From positions 2,665,001 through 2,729,000 of the forward strand of contig CP060419.1 of assembly GCA_025232375.1 (NCBI GenBank): a stretch of DNA of 64,000 bases, in the 5' to 3' direction. Source of the DNA: Pseudoxanthomonas sp. NC8. Its GTDB lineage: Bacteria; Pseudomonadota; Gammaproteobacteria; Xanthomonadales; Xanthomonadaceae. A program made the translations under genes and the position numbers. Numbering within the stretch: position 1 is the first letter of the stretch; every line of letters begins with the position of its first letter. This document shows positions 1-17,735 of the stretch, in pieces. The notes under the pieces are model-generated. The model ran no database searches, was not told where the DNA came from, and saw nothing but the letters and a program-made list of their open reading frames with translations.

Positions 1-2988
<2,988 letters not shown>

Positions 2989-3064
2989 TCAGGAGTGAAG
3001 GCGTGTTTGGCGGTTCGATGCGGGATCGCGGCGGCCCGTCGCAAGCGACGGACCACCACGCGCC

Positions 3065-7255
<4,191 letters not shown>

Positions 7256-7457
7256 GGGTGTACCACCTTTGGCAGTGCGGGCCGCGCGTCCGCGAACCCG
7301 GGGAACATGAAGCTGTCAGTCGGTAGTCGCTGGTATTGCCGGCACCAGCACGCCCTATCCCGCTACTTCCGACTACCAGCTCCGCGTGTGCGTGAGACTG
7401 GGTTTCCTGTTGCTTGCGGGCCGCCTGGAGCGCATGGCTCCGGAACGACCAAAGGCC

Positions 7458-7471
7458 GGGGCTTTCGCCCC
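7458..7471 (-). promoter_or_regulatory. GGGGC-GAAA-GCCCC hairpin in the rplL-rpoB spacer
   Basis: The 261-bp spacer between rplL and rpoB holds a short GC stem with a GAAA tetraloop, read on the minus strand, and no U-run. In enterobacteria this spacer carries a partial terminator and RNase III site that lower rpoBC relative to rplJL. An equivalent role here is inference from position only. Confidence 0.35.
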
Positions 7472-7516
7472 CAGCCTTCGCGCATCACCGAGTAAGCCGG
7501 CGATGCAAGATGCCGC

Positions 7517-7888
7517 TTACTTGAGCTCGACGGTCGCGCCGGCGGCTTCCAGTTCCTTCTTGAACTTGGCGGCGTCGTCCTTCGACACGGCTTCCTTGAC
7601 GTCCTTCGGTGCGCCTTCGACCAGGTCCTTGGCTTCCTTCAGGCCCAGGCCGGTGATGGCACGGACGGCCTTGATGACCTCGACCTTCTTCTCGCCGGCG
7701 GCCTTCAGCACGACGGTGAACTCGGTCTGCTCTTCGACGACGGCAGCGGCAACCGGGCCGGCGGCCACGGCAACCGGGGCAGCGGCGGAGACGCCGAACT
7801 TCTCTTCGATGGCCTTGACCAGCTCCATCACTTCCATCAGGGTCTTGCCGGCGATGGCTTCGACGATCTGCTCGTTGGAAAGGGACAT
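7517..7888 (-). CDS. rplL: 50S ribosomal protein L7/L12
   Basis: Stalk protein of the 50S subunit that recruits translational GTPases. It is 123 residues, open throughout, with the N-terminal dimerisation helix ([17 protein letters not shown]), an Ala/Val-rich hinge near residues 37-52, and the C-terminal factor-binding domain ([20 protein letters not shown]). It lies 56 bp downstream of rplJ, the normal partner gene of the L10(L12)4 complex, and upstream of rpoB. Confidence 0.98.
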   Translation of the reverse strand: MSLSNEQIVEAIAGKTLMEVMELVKAIEEKFGVSAAAPVAVAAGPVAAAVVEEQTEFTVVLKAAGEKKVEVIKAVRAITGLGLKEAKDLVEGAPKDVKEAVSKDDAAKFKKELEAAGATVELK

Positions 7889-7944
7889 TGTGATTACCTT
7901 CTGAATGTTTTCTGGAAAGGGATTTCGGAAATCGTCGACGCGAC

Positions 7945-8494
7945 TCAGGCCGTCTCGGCCGGGGCCTCGGCGGACGCAGCGTCTTCAGCCGGCGCGGCTT
8001 CGCCACCACCCTGCTGCTCGGCGACGGCCTTGACCGCGCGGGCAAACATGGTGACCGGCTCGGCCAAGGCGCGGGCGACCATGGTAAAGGCCTTGGTCGA
8101 GCGTCGGCAGCGAAGCTGGGACCTCGACATGGCTGGCCGGGTACAGCTGGCCGCCCACGGCAACCACCTTCGGCTGCAGCTTGTCGTTGGTCTTGGCGAA
8201 CTCCTTGATCAGGCGACCGGCTGCGCCGGGCTCCTCGGTCGAGAACGCATACAGCAGCGGACCCGTGAGCACATCCTTCGTGCACTCGAATTCCGTGCCT
8301 TCGACGGCGCGCGCGGCCAGCGTGTTCTTGACAACTTTCAAGAAAACGCCGTTCTCGCGAGCCTTCTTGCGCATCGCGGTCATCTGGGAGACCGAGGTGC
8401 CTGCGTATTCGGCGGCGATCAGGGAGTGCGCCTTGGCGGCGACGTCGGCCAGTTCGGCGACGACTTCCTTCTTCTGGGACAGATTGAGAGCCAT
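7945..8494 (-). CDS. rplJ: 50S ribosomal protein L10
   Basis: L10 anchors L7/L12 dimers to the 50S stalk base. The start [15 protein letters not shown] is conserved. Within 8095-8125 the sequence departs from the family: a CTG codon reads as CCA and a CCAGG reads as CCAAGG, shifting the frame; the remainder ([19 protein letters not shown] onward) continues in another frame to 7945. Joined length is about 183 residues, with an Ala/Glu-rich C-terminus that binds L12. Translation is probably autoregulated through the long leader upstream. Confidence 0.95.
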
Positions 8495-8863
8495 AACACT
8501 CCTCCGTAGTAACTCCGCTCACAGCTCCTGCCGCTTGCGGTCCTGGGCGGCGCCCTTCCGTGCGCGCCGGGGATGCCTCGGGCATCCCGGTGCTGGCCTT
8601 TCTGATCCGTACGCCCGATTGGTCGGTCGGCCGGGAAAACTTCCAGAAGGCGGCACCATCTGCGCAGGCTCAGGCCCTGACGGACCTTCGATTAAGCGAT
8701 CCCGCTGCGTCGACGGCGATTCCCTGCCAGTGCGAGCATCCGTGCCCGTCGTCGATGTGCGCAGACCGCACCTGCGGTCTTTGACGGCTGTCGCCGGCGT
8801 TCGCCGACGACTGCCCTCAAAACTTGCACCCGGGGCCGCCTTCGGCGCCCCCGGGGTATTGCA
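8495..8863 (-). promoter_or_regulatory. rplA-rplJ intergenic leader (probable L10 leader)
   Basis: A 369-bp gene-free stretch between rplA and rplJ, the only gap above 300 bp in the window. On the minus strand it opens with a strong GC hairpin (8828-8857, stem ACCCGGGGCCGCC around TTC) just after the rplA stop, then structured sequence without open frames. This is where the autoregulatory L10-binding leader and a promoter lie in many bacteria. The kink-turn itself was not resolved by eye; function is inferred from position. Confidence 0.5.
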
Positions 8864-9562
8864 TTACTTCAGGGTCAGCGAAGCCTGGTCGACGGTCACG
8901 CCCGGGCCCATGGTCGAGCTCAGCGAGATCTTCTGCAGATACTGGCCCTTGGAGGTCGCCGGCTTGGCCTTGATCAGGTCCAGCAGCAGCGCCTGCAGGT
9001 TCGACTTCAGCGCCTCGTCGGTGAACTCGGCCTTGCCGATGGTGGCGTGGATGATGCCGGCCTTGTCGGTGCGGTAGCGGACCTGGCCCGACTTGGCGTT
9101 CTTCACCGCCTCGGCCGGGTTCGGCGACACGGTGCCGACCTTCGGGTTCGGCATCAGGCCGCGCGGACCCAGCACCTGGCCGAGCTTGCCGACCACGCGC
9201 ATGGCGTCCGGGGTGGCGATGACGACGTCGTAGTTCAGGTCGCCGGCCAGCATCTTCTCGGTAAGGTCATCCATGCCCACGGCCTCGGCACCAGCGGCGG
9301 CGGCCTCATCGGCCTTCGCGCCGGCCGGCGCGAACACCGCCACGCGCACGCTCTTGCCGGTACCGGCCGGCAGCACGGTCGAACCGCGCACCTGCTGGTC
9401 GGACTTCTTGGCGTCAACGCCGAGGCGCACGGCCACGTCCACGGCCTCGACGAACTTGGCCTTGGTGAAACCCTTGATGATCTTCAGCGCCTCATCGATG
9501 GAGTAAGCCTTGCCCGGCTCCACTGCCGTCTTGATCGCCTTCTGTCGCTTGTTCAGTGCCAT
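8864..9562 (-). CDS. rplA: 50S ribosomal protein L1
   Basis: L1 forms the E-site stalk and represses its own operon. It is 232 residues and open throughout. The ATG at 9562 ([11 protein letters not shown]) is chosen over an upstream in-frame ATG at 9583, because that one would overlap rplK and adds residues not found in the family. The sequence DDLTEKM near 9264 contains GGTAAGG, so this Thr may be a miscalled Ala. Follows rplK after 4 bp. Confidence 0.97.
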   Translation of the reverse strand: MALNKRQKAIKTAVEPGKAYSIDEALKIIKGFTKAKFVEAVDVAVRLGVDAKKSDQQVRGSTVLPAGTGKSVRVAVFAPAGAKADEAAAAGAEAVGMDDLTEKMLAGDLNYDVVIATPDAMRVVGKLGQVLGPRGLMPNPKVGTVSPNPAEAVKNAKSGQVRYRTDKAGIIHATIGKAEFTDEALKSNLQALLLDLIKAKPATSKGQYLQKISLSSTMGPGVTVDQASLTLK

Positions 9563-9566
9563 GTTC

Positions 9567-9995
9567 TCAGCCCTCCACCACAAGGCCCATCGAACGGGCC
9601 GAACCCGCGATGGTGCGCACAGCCGCGTCCAGGTCCGCCGCGGTCAGGTCGGGTTCCTTCGCCTTGGCGATCTCCTCGAGCTGCTTGCGGGTGACCTTGC
9701 CCACCTTGTCGGTGTTCGGGCGCTTGGAACCGGACTGGATACCGGCAGCCTTCTTCAGCAGCACCGTGGCAGGGGTGCTCTTGGTGATGAAGGTGAAGGT
9801 ACGGTCCGAGTAGGCCGTGATGATGACCGGGGTCGGCAGACCCGGCTCGAGCTTGGAGGTCGCTGCGTTGAACGCCTTGCAGAACTCCATGATGTTCAGG
9901 CCACGCTGGCCCAGTGCAGGACCAACCGGCGGCGAGGGGTTGGCCTGGCCGGCCTTCACCTGCAACTTGATGTAACCGACGACTTTCTTTGCCAT
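9567..9995 (-). CDS. rplK: 50S ribosomal protein L11
   Basis: L11 of the GTPase-associated centre, 142 residues, open throughout. The start [16 protein letters not shown], the N-terminal [12 protein letters not shown] motif (residues about 19-31) and the C-terminal rRNA-binding domain match the family. Translationally coupled to rplA through a 4-bp gap. Confidence 0.98.
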   Translation of the reverse strand: MAKKVVGYIKLQVKAGQANPSPPVGPALGQRGLNIMEFCKAFNAATSKLEPGLPTPVIITAYSDRTFTFITKSTPATVLLKKAAGIQSGSKRPNTDKVGKVTRKQLEEIAKAKEPDLTAADLDAAVRTIAGSARSMGLVVEG

Positions 9996-10206
9996 TTCAG
10001 TGCTCTCCGGGTGCTAGCGCCTGCATGCAGGCTCCCCATCGTTCCGGGAAAATCACGCGTCCCGGCGTCGCGTTGAAACCGTGTTTTCCGTCCGCGCGAA
10101 TGGCCGCCAAGGCGGCGGCCATTGCGGTTGCCCGGCTGTCCCGGGCAGGGAGCCGCGCAGTATAGCAGGGTTTCGGACGCCCCGGGCGAAGCCGGGGCAG
10201 CCCCGG
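9996..10206 (-). promoter_or_regulatory. nusG-rplK intergenic leader with two hairpins
   Basis: A 211-bp spacer with two adjacent inverted repeats: GGCCGCC/GGCGGCC at 10102-10120 and TGCCCGG/CCGGGCA at 10129-10147. No U-run follows, so they are not clear terminators. In many bacteria the rplK leader contains the L1-binding mimic of 23S rRNA and the operon promoter. That assignment is positional inference. Confidence 0.4.
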
Positions 10207-10765
10207 TCAGGCCTTCTCGACCTTGGCCGAATTCGAGCTCTACCGGCGTGGACCGGCCGAAGATCAGCACCGCCACGCGCAGGCGACTCTTCTCGTAATT
10301 GACTTCCTCGACGACGCCGTTGAAATCGTTGAACGGACCATCGGTGACCCGGACCATCTGGCCGGGCTCGAACAGGACCTTCGGACGCGGCTTCTCGACA
10401 CCTTCCTGCACGCGCTGCAGGATCGCATCGGCTTCGTCATCGCGGATCGGCAGCGGGCGGTCGGCGGTGCCACCGATGAAGCCCATGACCTTGGAGGTCT
10501 CCTTGATAAGGTGCCAGCTCTCGCTGTCGATGCGCGGGATGCCCGCCTCGTCGTGGGTCTCGATCTGGACCAGCACGTAGCCCGGGAAGAACTTGCGCTC
10601 GGAACGGCGCTTCTGGCCGGAGCGCATCTCCACGATCTCTTCGGTCGGGACCAGCACGTCGCCGAAACGGTCTTCCATGCCGTTGCGGACGATGCGATCA
10701 CGCAGCGCCTGCGCAACGCCCTTCTCGAAACCGGAATAGGCGTGAACCACGTACCAACGCTTCAC
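10207..10765 (-). CDS. nusG: Transcription termination/antitermination protein NusG
   Basis: NusG binds RNA polymerase and couples it to Rho or the ribosome. The N-terminal NGN domain ([19 protein letters not shown]) and C-terminal KOW domain ([22 protein letters not shown]) are visible. Near 10224 the conserved end ELEFGQVEKA is broken by an extra base at CCAGG (read as CCAAGG); without it the gene stops at the TGA at 10207-10209, giving about 185 residues. Uncorrected, the frame runs on to 9956 and overlaps rplK, which is not credible. It begins 13 bp after secE. Confidence 0.95.
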
Positions 10766-10778
10766 TGCGACATTCTCC

Positions 10779-11183
10779 TCAATGACCCAAGAACCACTGG
10801 ATCGCCTTCTGCACGAAGAAATCGAATCCAGCCAGGATCAGGCTCAGGATCACGACCACCGCGATCACGACCCAGGTCATGCGCGTGGTTTTTTGGCGCG
10901 TCGGCCAGACCACCTTGCGCAGCTCGAAGCGCGATTCGGAAAGGAACTCACGTACGTCATGGCCCTTGCCGCTGGTGAGAAACACCAGCGCGCCGCCCAC
11001 GAGACCCACGGCAACGGCCAAGCCGCGCAGCTGCGCGGACCAGGAACCGAGCTGCGCGGCACGCGCCGCGTCGGAGAACCAGAACCAGACGAACAGGCCG
11101 CCGACGACGAGCAGTGCGGCGATGACGTACTTGACGATATCGCTACCGGAAGCGGCCTGTGCCGGATTGATCTTGCTGTTCAA
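10779..11183 (-). CDS. secE: Preprotein translocase subunit SecE
   Basis: Small essential subunit of the SecYEG channel. Three membrane segments are visible ([51 protein letters not shown]) with the conserved ELRKVVWPT amphipathic motif before the last one. The open frame extends back into tRNA-Trp, so a start inside the spacer is needed; TTG at 11183, preceded by AGAAGAG, gives 134 residues. A GTG or another start nearby remains possible. Confidence 0.92.
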   Translation of the reverse strand: MNSKINPAQAASGSDIVKYVIAALLVVGGLFVWFWFSDAARAAQLGSWSAQLRGLAVAVGLVGGALVFLTSGKGHDVREFLSESRFELRKVVWPTRQKTTRMTWVVIAVVVILSLILAGFDFFVQKAIQWFLGH

Positions 11184-11242
11184 GTCGCTTGTGCTCTTCT
11201 TGTGCCGTTGCGGCCGTGCCGGCCCTGTGGGGTCGCGGGAAA

Positions 11243-11318
<76 letters not shown>

Positions 11319-11418
11319 ACGTCTGAAACCGGACTTCCCTTAGACGGCGAAGGCGGACCGAGGTTCCGGCCCGCCCTTCGCGCTTTCCGGCGAACCCGTC
11401 GCCGGGGCCCGCAGGGTC

Positions 11419-12610
11419 TTACTTGATGATCTTGGCCACGACGCCGGCGCCGACGGTGCGACCGCCTTCGCGGATCGCGAAGCGCAGGCCTTCGTCCATC
11501 GCCACCGGGTTGATCAGCGTGACCACCATCTTCACGTTGTCGCCCGGCATCACCATCTCCACACCCTCCGGCAGCTGAACCGCGCCGGTGATGTCGGTGG
11601 TGCGGAAGTAGAACTGCGGGCGGTAGCCCTTGAAGAACGGGGTGTGGCGGCCGCCCTCGTCCTTCGACAGCACGTACACCTCGGCCTCGAACTCGGTGTG
11701 CGGGGTGATCGAACCGGGCTTGGCCAGCACCTGGCCACGCTCCACGTCGTCACGCTTGGTGCCGCGCAGCAGCAGGCCCGCGTTGTCGCCCGCCTGGCCC
11801 TGATCCAGCAGCTTGCGGAACATTTCCACGCCGGTCACGGTGGTCTTCTGGGTCGGACGGATACCGACGATCTCGATTTCCTCGCCCACCTTGATCACGC
11901 CGCGCTCGATACGGCCGGTCACCACGGTGCCGCGACCCGAAATCGAGAACACGTCTTCCACCGGCATCAGGAACGGCTTGTCGACGTCACGCTCCGGGGT
12001 CGGGATCCAGGTGTCCAGCGCGTCCACCAGCTTCAGGATCGCCGGCACGCCGATCTCCGACTGGTCGCCTTCCAGCGCCAGACGGGCCGAACCGTGGATG
12101 ATCGGGGTGTCGTCGCCCGGGAACTCGTACTTGCTCAGCAGCTCGCGGACTTCCATCTCCACCAGCTCCAGCAGCTCGGCGTCGTCCACCATGTCCGCCT
12201 TGTTCAGGAAGACCACGATGTACGGCACGCCGACCCTGGCGCGACAGCAGGATGTGCTCGCGGGTCTGCGGCATCGGGCCGTCGGCGGCCGAGCACACCA
12301 GAATCGCGCCGTCCATCTGCGCCGCACCGGTGATCATGTTCTTCACGTAGTCGGCGTGGCCCGGGCAGTCCACGTGCGCGTAGTGGCGCGCCGCCGATTC
12401 GTATTCCACGTGCGCCGTCGAGATCGTGATGCCGCGCGCCTTCTCTTCCGGCGCCGCGTCAATCGCGTCGTACGCCTTGAACTCGCCGCCAAAACGCTCT
12501 GCGCCGATCTTCGTCAGCGCCGCCGTCAGCGTCGTCTTGCCGTGGTCAACGTGACCGATCGTGCCCACATTCACGTGCGGCTTGGTGCGCTCGAACTTAC
12601 CCTTGGCCAT
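11419..12610 (-). CDS. tuf: Elongation factor Tu
   Basis: EF-Tu delivers aminoacyl-tRNA to the ribosome. The G1 motif [10 protein letters not shown]3 DCPGH and G4 NKADMVDD are all present, followed by domains 2 and 3 ending VVAKIIK. One extra G at a CCAGG site near 12237 splits the gene between LLSRQ and [14 protein letters not shown]; corrected length is 396 residues. It is the only tuf copy in the window and is flanked by tRNA genes on both sides. Confidence 0.97.
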
Positions 12611-12704
12611 GGCTGCCTATCTCGCTGACGGTTGTAGATGGAGTGCTGCTGTTTGTAACACCCGGCCCTGAGAGCCGGGCTTGCGCGGACGGATCCGCTG
12701 AAGA

Positions 12705-12780
12705 TGGTGCTCACGAAAGGAATCGAACCTTCGACCTCCTCCTTACCAAGGAGGTGCTCTACCGACTGAGCTACGTGAGC
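12705..12780 (-). tRNA. tRNA-Thr (GGT anticodon)
   Basis: 76-nt tRNA with encoded CCA. Acceptor GCTCACG/CGTGAGC; anticodon stem CCTCC/GGAGG around loop TTGGTAA gives anticodon GGT. The CCTTACC seen on the plus strand here is genuine tRNA sequence. Confidence 0.97.
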
Positions 12781-12822
12781 GTGAAACCTTTACTGCTTCC
12801 CGGAACAACTTGGGCGGTGCAA

Positions 12823-12896
<74 letters not shown>

Positions 12897-12963
12897 GAGG
12901 GGAACCGCTTCCCGGTCTGCCGCTCCGGGCCTTGCCTTGTTGTTGCCGGTACCGCTTTGAAAC

Positions 12964-13049
12964 TGGTGGAGGGAGGTGGATTCGAACCACCGAAGGCGTA
13001 AGCCAGCAGATTTACAGTCTGCCCCCGTTGGCCGCTTGGGTATCCCTCC
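12964..13049 (-). tRNA. tRNA-Tyr (GTA anticodon)
   Basis: 86-nt class II tRNA with a long variable arm and encoded CCA. Acceptor GGAGGGA/TCCCTCC; anticodon stem GCAGA/TCTGC around loop CTGTAAA gives anticodon GTA. First gene of the tRNA-Tyr/Gly/Thr-tuf transcript. Confidence 0.97.
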
Positions 13050-13149
13050 GGGACCTGCCACCGCGACCGATACGACCGGGGTGAAACAGCCCGCAATTCT
13101 GACGATCCCCCTCGCCGCTGTCAACGTTTTGGCGACGACTTTTTACGAA

Positions 13150-14241
13150 TCAGACGTTGAAGCGGAAGTGGAGGACATCGCCCTCCTGCACCCGGTACTC
13201 CTTGCCCTCCAGGCGCATGCGCCCGACTTCCCGGGCCCCGGCCTCGCCCCGATAACGGATGAAGTCGTCGAAGGCGATGGTTTCGGCGCGGATGAAGCCC
13301 TTCTCGAAGTCGGTATGGATGACGGCGGCCGCCTGCGGCGCGGTCGCTCCGGCCTTTACCGTCCAGGCGCGGACTTCCTTCACGCCCGCGGTGAAGTAGG
13401 TCTGCAGGCCGAGCAGGCGGTAGGCCGCGCGGATCACCCGGTTCAGGCCGGGCTCGTCCGCGCTCAGGTCGGTAAGGAAGGTGTCGCGGTCGTCGTCGTC
13501 CAGCTGGGCCAGCTCTTCCTCGATGGCCGCCGACACCGGCACCACCTCGGCACCTTCGGCGGCGGCGCGGGCACGCACCGCCTCGAGCAGCGGATTGTCG
13601 TGGAAGCCATCTTCCAGCACGTTGGCGACGTACATGACCGGCTTGAGGGTGAGCAGGAACAGGTCGCGGACCAGCGCGCGCTCCTCCTCGTCCAGACCCA
13701 GCGCCCGGCCGGGCTTGCCCCTCGCTCAGTCCGGCATGCAGCTTCTGCAGCACTGGCTTGCGCGCGATGGCGTCCTTCTCGCCAGCCTTGGCCGAACGCT
13801 CGGCACGGTTGAGCGCCTTTTCGACGCTGTCGAGGTCGGCCAGCGCCAGCTCGGTATCGATCGTTTCGATGTCCGAGATCGGGTCGACCTTGCCGGCGAC
13901 GTGGATGATGTCCGGGTGGTCGAAGCAGCGGACCACGTGCGAAATGGCGTCAACCTCGCGGATGTGGGTAGGAACTTGTTGCCCAGGCCTTCGCCGCTCG
14001 CCGCACCGGCCACCAAGCCGGCGATGTCGACGAATTCGACCGCCGTGGCGACGACCTTTTCAGGCTTCACGATCTCGGCCAGCTGGCCCGGGCGCGGATC
14101 CGGCACAGGAACCACGCCCACGTTCGGCTCGATCGTGCAGAACGGGAAATTGGCCGCGGCGATGCCCGCCTTGGTCAGCGCGTTGAAGAGGGTCGACTTG
14201 CCCACGTTGGGCAGGCCGACGATGCCGCATTTGATGCCCAT
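13150..14241 (-). CDS. ychF: Redox-regulated ATPase YchF (Obg family)
   Basis: YchF/OLA1-type P-loop ATPase associated with ribosomes. The P-loop GLPNVGKST sits at the N-terminus; a coiled-coil arm follows, and the C-terminal TGS domain ends [13 protein letters not shown]. Frame breaks near 13966 (CCTGGCC read as CCTACC) and near 13722 (one extra G after LSEG) divide it into three segments in three frames; joined length is about 363 residues. ATG at 14241 gives the conserved [12 protein letters not shown]. It lies 70 bp after pth. Confidence 0.95.
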
Positions 14242-14311
14242 GGTTTTCTGTTGTCCCGCAGGAGATTGGGGGCTGGGCACCGGCCGACGCCGGACCCCAG
14301 CCCCCAGCCAC

Positions 14312-14893
14312 CTAGGCCTTCGGGGTATGCAGCCGCTTCATCGCTTCATTGACGTCGCCCGCCACCGCCAGCGGCAATGCCGCCATGGCGTCATCGATCG
14401 CCCGATCGATCAGCACCGCGTCGTCCTTGCCCGGCCGGCCCAGCACCCAGCCGGTGACCCGGTCCTTGTGCCCGGGATGGCCGATACCGATCCGCAACCG
14501 GTGGAACTTGCCGTGCCCGAGGTGCTGGATGGTGTCGCGCAGGCCGTTCTGCCCGCCGTGGCCGCCATCGAACTTCAGCCGCGCCGTACCCGGGGCCAGG
14601 TCGAGCTCGTCGTGGGCCAGCAACGCCTCTTCGGGGGCGATCTTCCAATAGCGCAAAGCGGCGGCCACCGACTTGCCGGACAGGTTCATGAACGTCGCCG
14701 GCTTCAGCAGCCAGACCGTGTGCGACCACCGATGTCGACCTTGGCCGTCTCGCCGAACAGCTTCGATTGGCCGAAGCGCACGCCAGCCTCCGCCGCCAGG
14801 GGCGTCGACCAAACGAAACCCGGCGTTGTGCCGGGTGTTCGCGTGTTCCGGACCCGGATTGCCCAGTCCGACGATGAGTCGAAGTTCTGCCAT
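14312..14893 (-). CDS. pth: Peptidyl-tRNA hydrolase
   Basis: Recycles peptidyl-tRNA by cleaving the ester bond. N-terminal [18 protein letters not shown] contains the family Asn and His residues; FMNLSG, the DELDL loop and [14 protein letters not shown] follow. The ORF is open over 193 residues, but residues about 29-57 do not match the family: an extra C at CCTGG and a later +2 error near 14735 cancel. The intended stretch reads [20 protein letters not shown] in another frame. Precedes ychF and follows rplY. Confidence 0.95.
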   Translation of the reverse strand: MAELRLIVGLGNPGPEHANTRHNAGFRLVDAPGGGGWRALRPIEAVRRDGQGRHRWSHTVWLLKPATFMNLSGKSVAAALRYWKIAPEEALLAHDELDLAPGTARLKFDGGHGGQNGLRDTIQHLGHGKFHRLRIGIGHPGHKDRVTGWVLGRPGKDDAVLIDRAIDDAMAALPLAVAGDVNEAMKRLHTPKA

Positions 14894-14946
14894 CGCAGGT
14901 CAGGCAGCCAAGCCCCGTCCGGCAAGGCGGACGGGGCCATGACGGC

Positions 14947-15566
14947 TTACTTCTTCTCGGTGCCTTCGGCAGCAGCCGGCTCTTCCTCGCCGCGGGCGTG
15001 CTTGGCGATCACCACCGCCAGGTCGTGGTCGGCACCCAGCTTCAGCTCCGGGATCTCCACGCCAGCCGGCAGCTTGAGCGCCGACAGGTGGATGACGTCG
15101 CCGACCATGGGTCCGACAGGTCGACCTCGATGGCCTCCGGCAGGTCCTTCGGCAGGCACGACACGGTGACTTCGTTCAGCTCGTGGGTGATGACCACGCC
15201 AGCCGACTTGCCCGCCGGCGACTTCTCGGCGTTGACGAAGTGCAGCTGCACGGCGGCGCGCAGCACTTCATTCTCGTTGACGCGCAGGAAGTCCAGGTGC
15301 ATGACCAGCTGCTTGTACGGGTGGCGCTGCATGTCACGCAGCAGCACGCGCTGCACGTCGCCATTGAGGCTCAGGTCCAGGATCGACGAGTAGAACCACT
15401 CGTTCTGCTGGGCCAGCCAGATCTGCTCGTGGTCGAGCTGGATGTTGACCGGGTTCAGGTCGCCACCGTAGACGATGGCCGGAATCTTGCCGCCGCGACG
15501 CAGGCGGCGGCTCGCACCCTTGCCCTCGTCCTCGCGACGTTCGACGTTGATCACATGAGTTGCCAT
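14947..15566 (-). CDS. rplY: 50S ribosomal protein L25 (general stress protein Ctc type)
   Basis: Binds 5S rRNA. This is the long Ctc form: an N-terminal L25 domain (ERREDEGKGASRRLRRGGKIPAIVYGG) followed by a TL5-type C-terminal domain and an Ala/Glu tail ending EGTEKK. A frame break near 15107 turns CCTGGTGGTC into CCCATGGTC between EVDLSD and VGDVIHLSALKLPAG. Corrected length is about 206 residues. ATG at 15566 (MATHVINVER) is preferred to the one at 15584. Downstream of prs. Confidence 0.93.
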
Positions 15567-15657
15567 TTCGATATCACTCTTCAAAGGTTGGAGGGCTGCC
15601 TCGCGGCGCCCGGATGACTCGTCCGCGACCAGACGAGCCTTGCGGATCCCGGGGATC

Positions 15658-15728
15658 GGGAATCCGGAACCGGCGCTTCCGGTTCCGCATTGCCGTCCCC
15701 GGCGGCCGGCATTCCGCCGGCCCGGGTA
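15658..15728. repeat. Hairpin-rich prs-rplY spacer
   Basis: The 174-bp spacer holds two clear inverted repeats: CGGAACCG with CGGTTCCG near 15665-15687, and CCGGCGG with CCGCCGG near 15699-15720. Neither has a T-run. They could stabilise the prs transcript end or be REP-like elements. Confidence 0.4.
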
Positions 15729-15740
15729 TTGCCGCCGACC

Positions 15741-16708
15741 TCAGTCGACGTAGAGCGAGCTGACCGATTCGCCGAACGCGATGCGGCGGATCGTCTCGGC
15801 CAGCAGCTCCGCCACGCTGACCTGGCGGATGCGGCCGCAGGCGCGGGCGGCCGGCGACAGCGGGATGGTGTCGGTGACGACCAGCTCGTCCAGCTGCGAG
15901 CCGGTGATGTTGTCCACCGCGGGACCCGACAGCACCGGATGGGTGCAGTACGCGGCCACCTTGGTCGCGCCCTGCGCCTTCAGCGCCGCGGCCGCGGCGC
16001 ACAGCGTGCCGGCGGTGTCGACGATGTCGTCCACCAGCACGCAGGTCTTGCCCGCGACGTCGCCGATGATGTTCATCACCGTCGACACGTTGGCGCGCGG
16101 GCGGCGCTTGTCGATGATCGCCAGGTCGGCGTCGTCCAGGCGCTTGGCCACCGCGCGGGCCCGGACCACGCCGCCCACGTCCGGCGAGACCACGATCAGG
16201 TTTTCGGTGCCATGCGCGCGCCAGATGTCGGCCAGCAGCAGCGGGGAGGCGTAGACGTTGTCGACCGGGATGTCGAAGAAGCCCTGGATCTGGTCGGCGT
16301 GCAGATCCACGGTCAGGACCCGGTCGGCTCCCACGGCGTTGAACATCTTGGCCGCCACCTTGGCCGTGATCGGCACTCGCGAGGAACGCAGGCGACGGTC
16401 CTGCCGCGAATAACCGAAGTACGGCACCACCGCGGTCACGCTGGCGGCACTGGCGCGCTTGAGCGCGTCGATCAGCACCAGCAGCTCCATCAGGTTCTCC
16501 GCAGCCGGCGCGCAGGTCGGCTGGACCACGAAGACTTATGGCGACGCACGTTCTCCTCGATCTCGACCTGCACCTCGCCATCGGAGAAGGTCGACACCAG
16601 CGCCTTGCCGGGGCGCACGCCCAGCTCGCGACAGATGCTCTCGGCCAGCGCCTTGTGCGCGTTGCCGGAGAAGACGAGCAGGTTGCGATCTTCTTGCATC
16701 TTCTTCAT
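15741..16708 (-). CDS. prs: Ribose-phosphate pyrophosphokinase
   Basis: Makes PRPP from ribose 5-phosphate and ATP. N-terminal [17 protein letters not shown], the catalytic flexible-loop region ([10 protein letters not shown]), and the PRPP-binding loop [13 protein letters not shown] are visible. The two halves are split near 16538, where CCAGGAAG is read as CCATAAG after ENVRR. Joined length is about 322 residues. Start is ATG 16708 or, three codons later, 16699. Located between tRNA-Gln and rplY. Confidence 0.95.
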
Positions 16709-16796
16709 TCCGGCGACTCGGATGGGGGAACTTCATGGGACACCGCGTTCCGTGCGGTTTCCGGCGAATCCACGCAGCGGCGAAGACTCGCCGGCG

Positions 16797-16873
16797 TGGC
16801 AGGGGCGGCAGGATTCGAACCTGCGGATGCCGGGATCAAAACCCGGTGCCTTGGACCTCTTGGCGACGCCCCT
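16797..16873 (-). tRNA. tRNA-Gln (TTG anticodon)
   Basis: 77-nt tRNA with encoded CCA. Acceptor AGGGGCG/CGCCCCT with G discriminator; anticodon stem CCGGG/CCCGG around TTTTGAT gives anticodon TTG. It lies between ispE and prs in the same orientation. Confidence 0.97.
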
Positions 16874-16885
16874 GTGTCAACTCCA

Positions 16886-17735
16886 CTACAGGCGCGCCAG
16901 CGCACCACGCAATGGCGAATCCGACACACCGGCCGCGACCCGGGCACGCAACCGTCGCGGCAATCGCGCCAGTGCCTCCTGCGCCGCGTCCGGATCGGCG
17001 AACTCGACGAAGCAACCGCTGCCAGTGCCGGTCAGGCGCGGCAGTCCGATCCGCGCCAACTCGGTGAACACGGCCTCGACGGCCGGTTCGCGGCGGCGCA
17101 GGACCGGCTCGAACGCATTGTCGAGAGCCGTTCCGGCAGCGAAGTCCGACATTTTCGCGGGCTGGGAATCCCGCGTCAAATCCGGGGACCGGAACAACAG
17201 CGCCGTCGGCACGTGCACGCCCGGATCCACCGGGACATAAGGCCGGGTCCAGCGGAATCGGCTGCAGGCGCTCGCCCACCCCTTCCGCCCAGGCGCTGCG
17301 GCCGCGAACGAAGACCGGCACATCAGCCCCCAGCCGCAGGCTGGGGCCGCCAACCGGTCCTCCCCCAACCCCAGCCCCCAGAGCCGATCCGGGGCGCAGA
17401 GCACGGTCGCCGCGTCGGATGACCCGCCGCCGAAGCCACCACCGGCAGGTATGCGCTTTTCGACGAAAATGTCTGCGCCTTGGCTACAGTTAGACTCGTT
17501 TTTCAGCAACTCGGCGGCGCGCAAGGCCAGGTCGTCCGGATCCGCCACTCCCGCCAGCCGATCGCCGTGGCGAAAAAAGGCCATCGGCGCGCGGCCGCAG
17601 CCGGATCCGGTCGCCCCAGTCGAGCAGGCGGAACACCGTCTGCAGGTCGTGGTAACCGTCCGGCCGGCGTCCGGTGATGCGCAGGAACAGGTTCAGCTTG
17701 GCTGGCGCCGGCCATTCGCTCCAGCCGTCGCTCAT
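16886..17735 (-). CDS. ispE: 4-diphosphocytidyl-2-C-methyl-D-erythritol kinase
   Basis: GHMP kinase of the non-mevalonate isoprenoid pathway. N-terminal [21 protein letters not shown], the ATP-binding loop [14 protein letters not shown], and C-terminal [10 protein letters not shown] are visible. One extra T in a T-run near 17575 breaks the frame. Errors at CCTGG sites near 17350 and 17240 (-1 and -2) cancel, so about 35 residues in between are garbled; the true stretch contains [19 protein letters not shown]. Start overlaps the lolB stop as ATGA. Confidence 0.93.
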
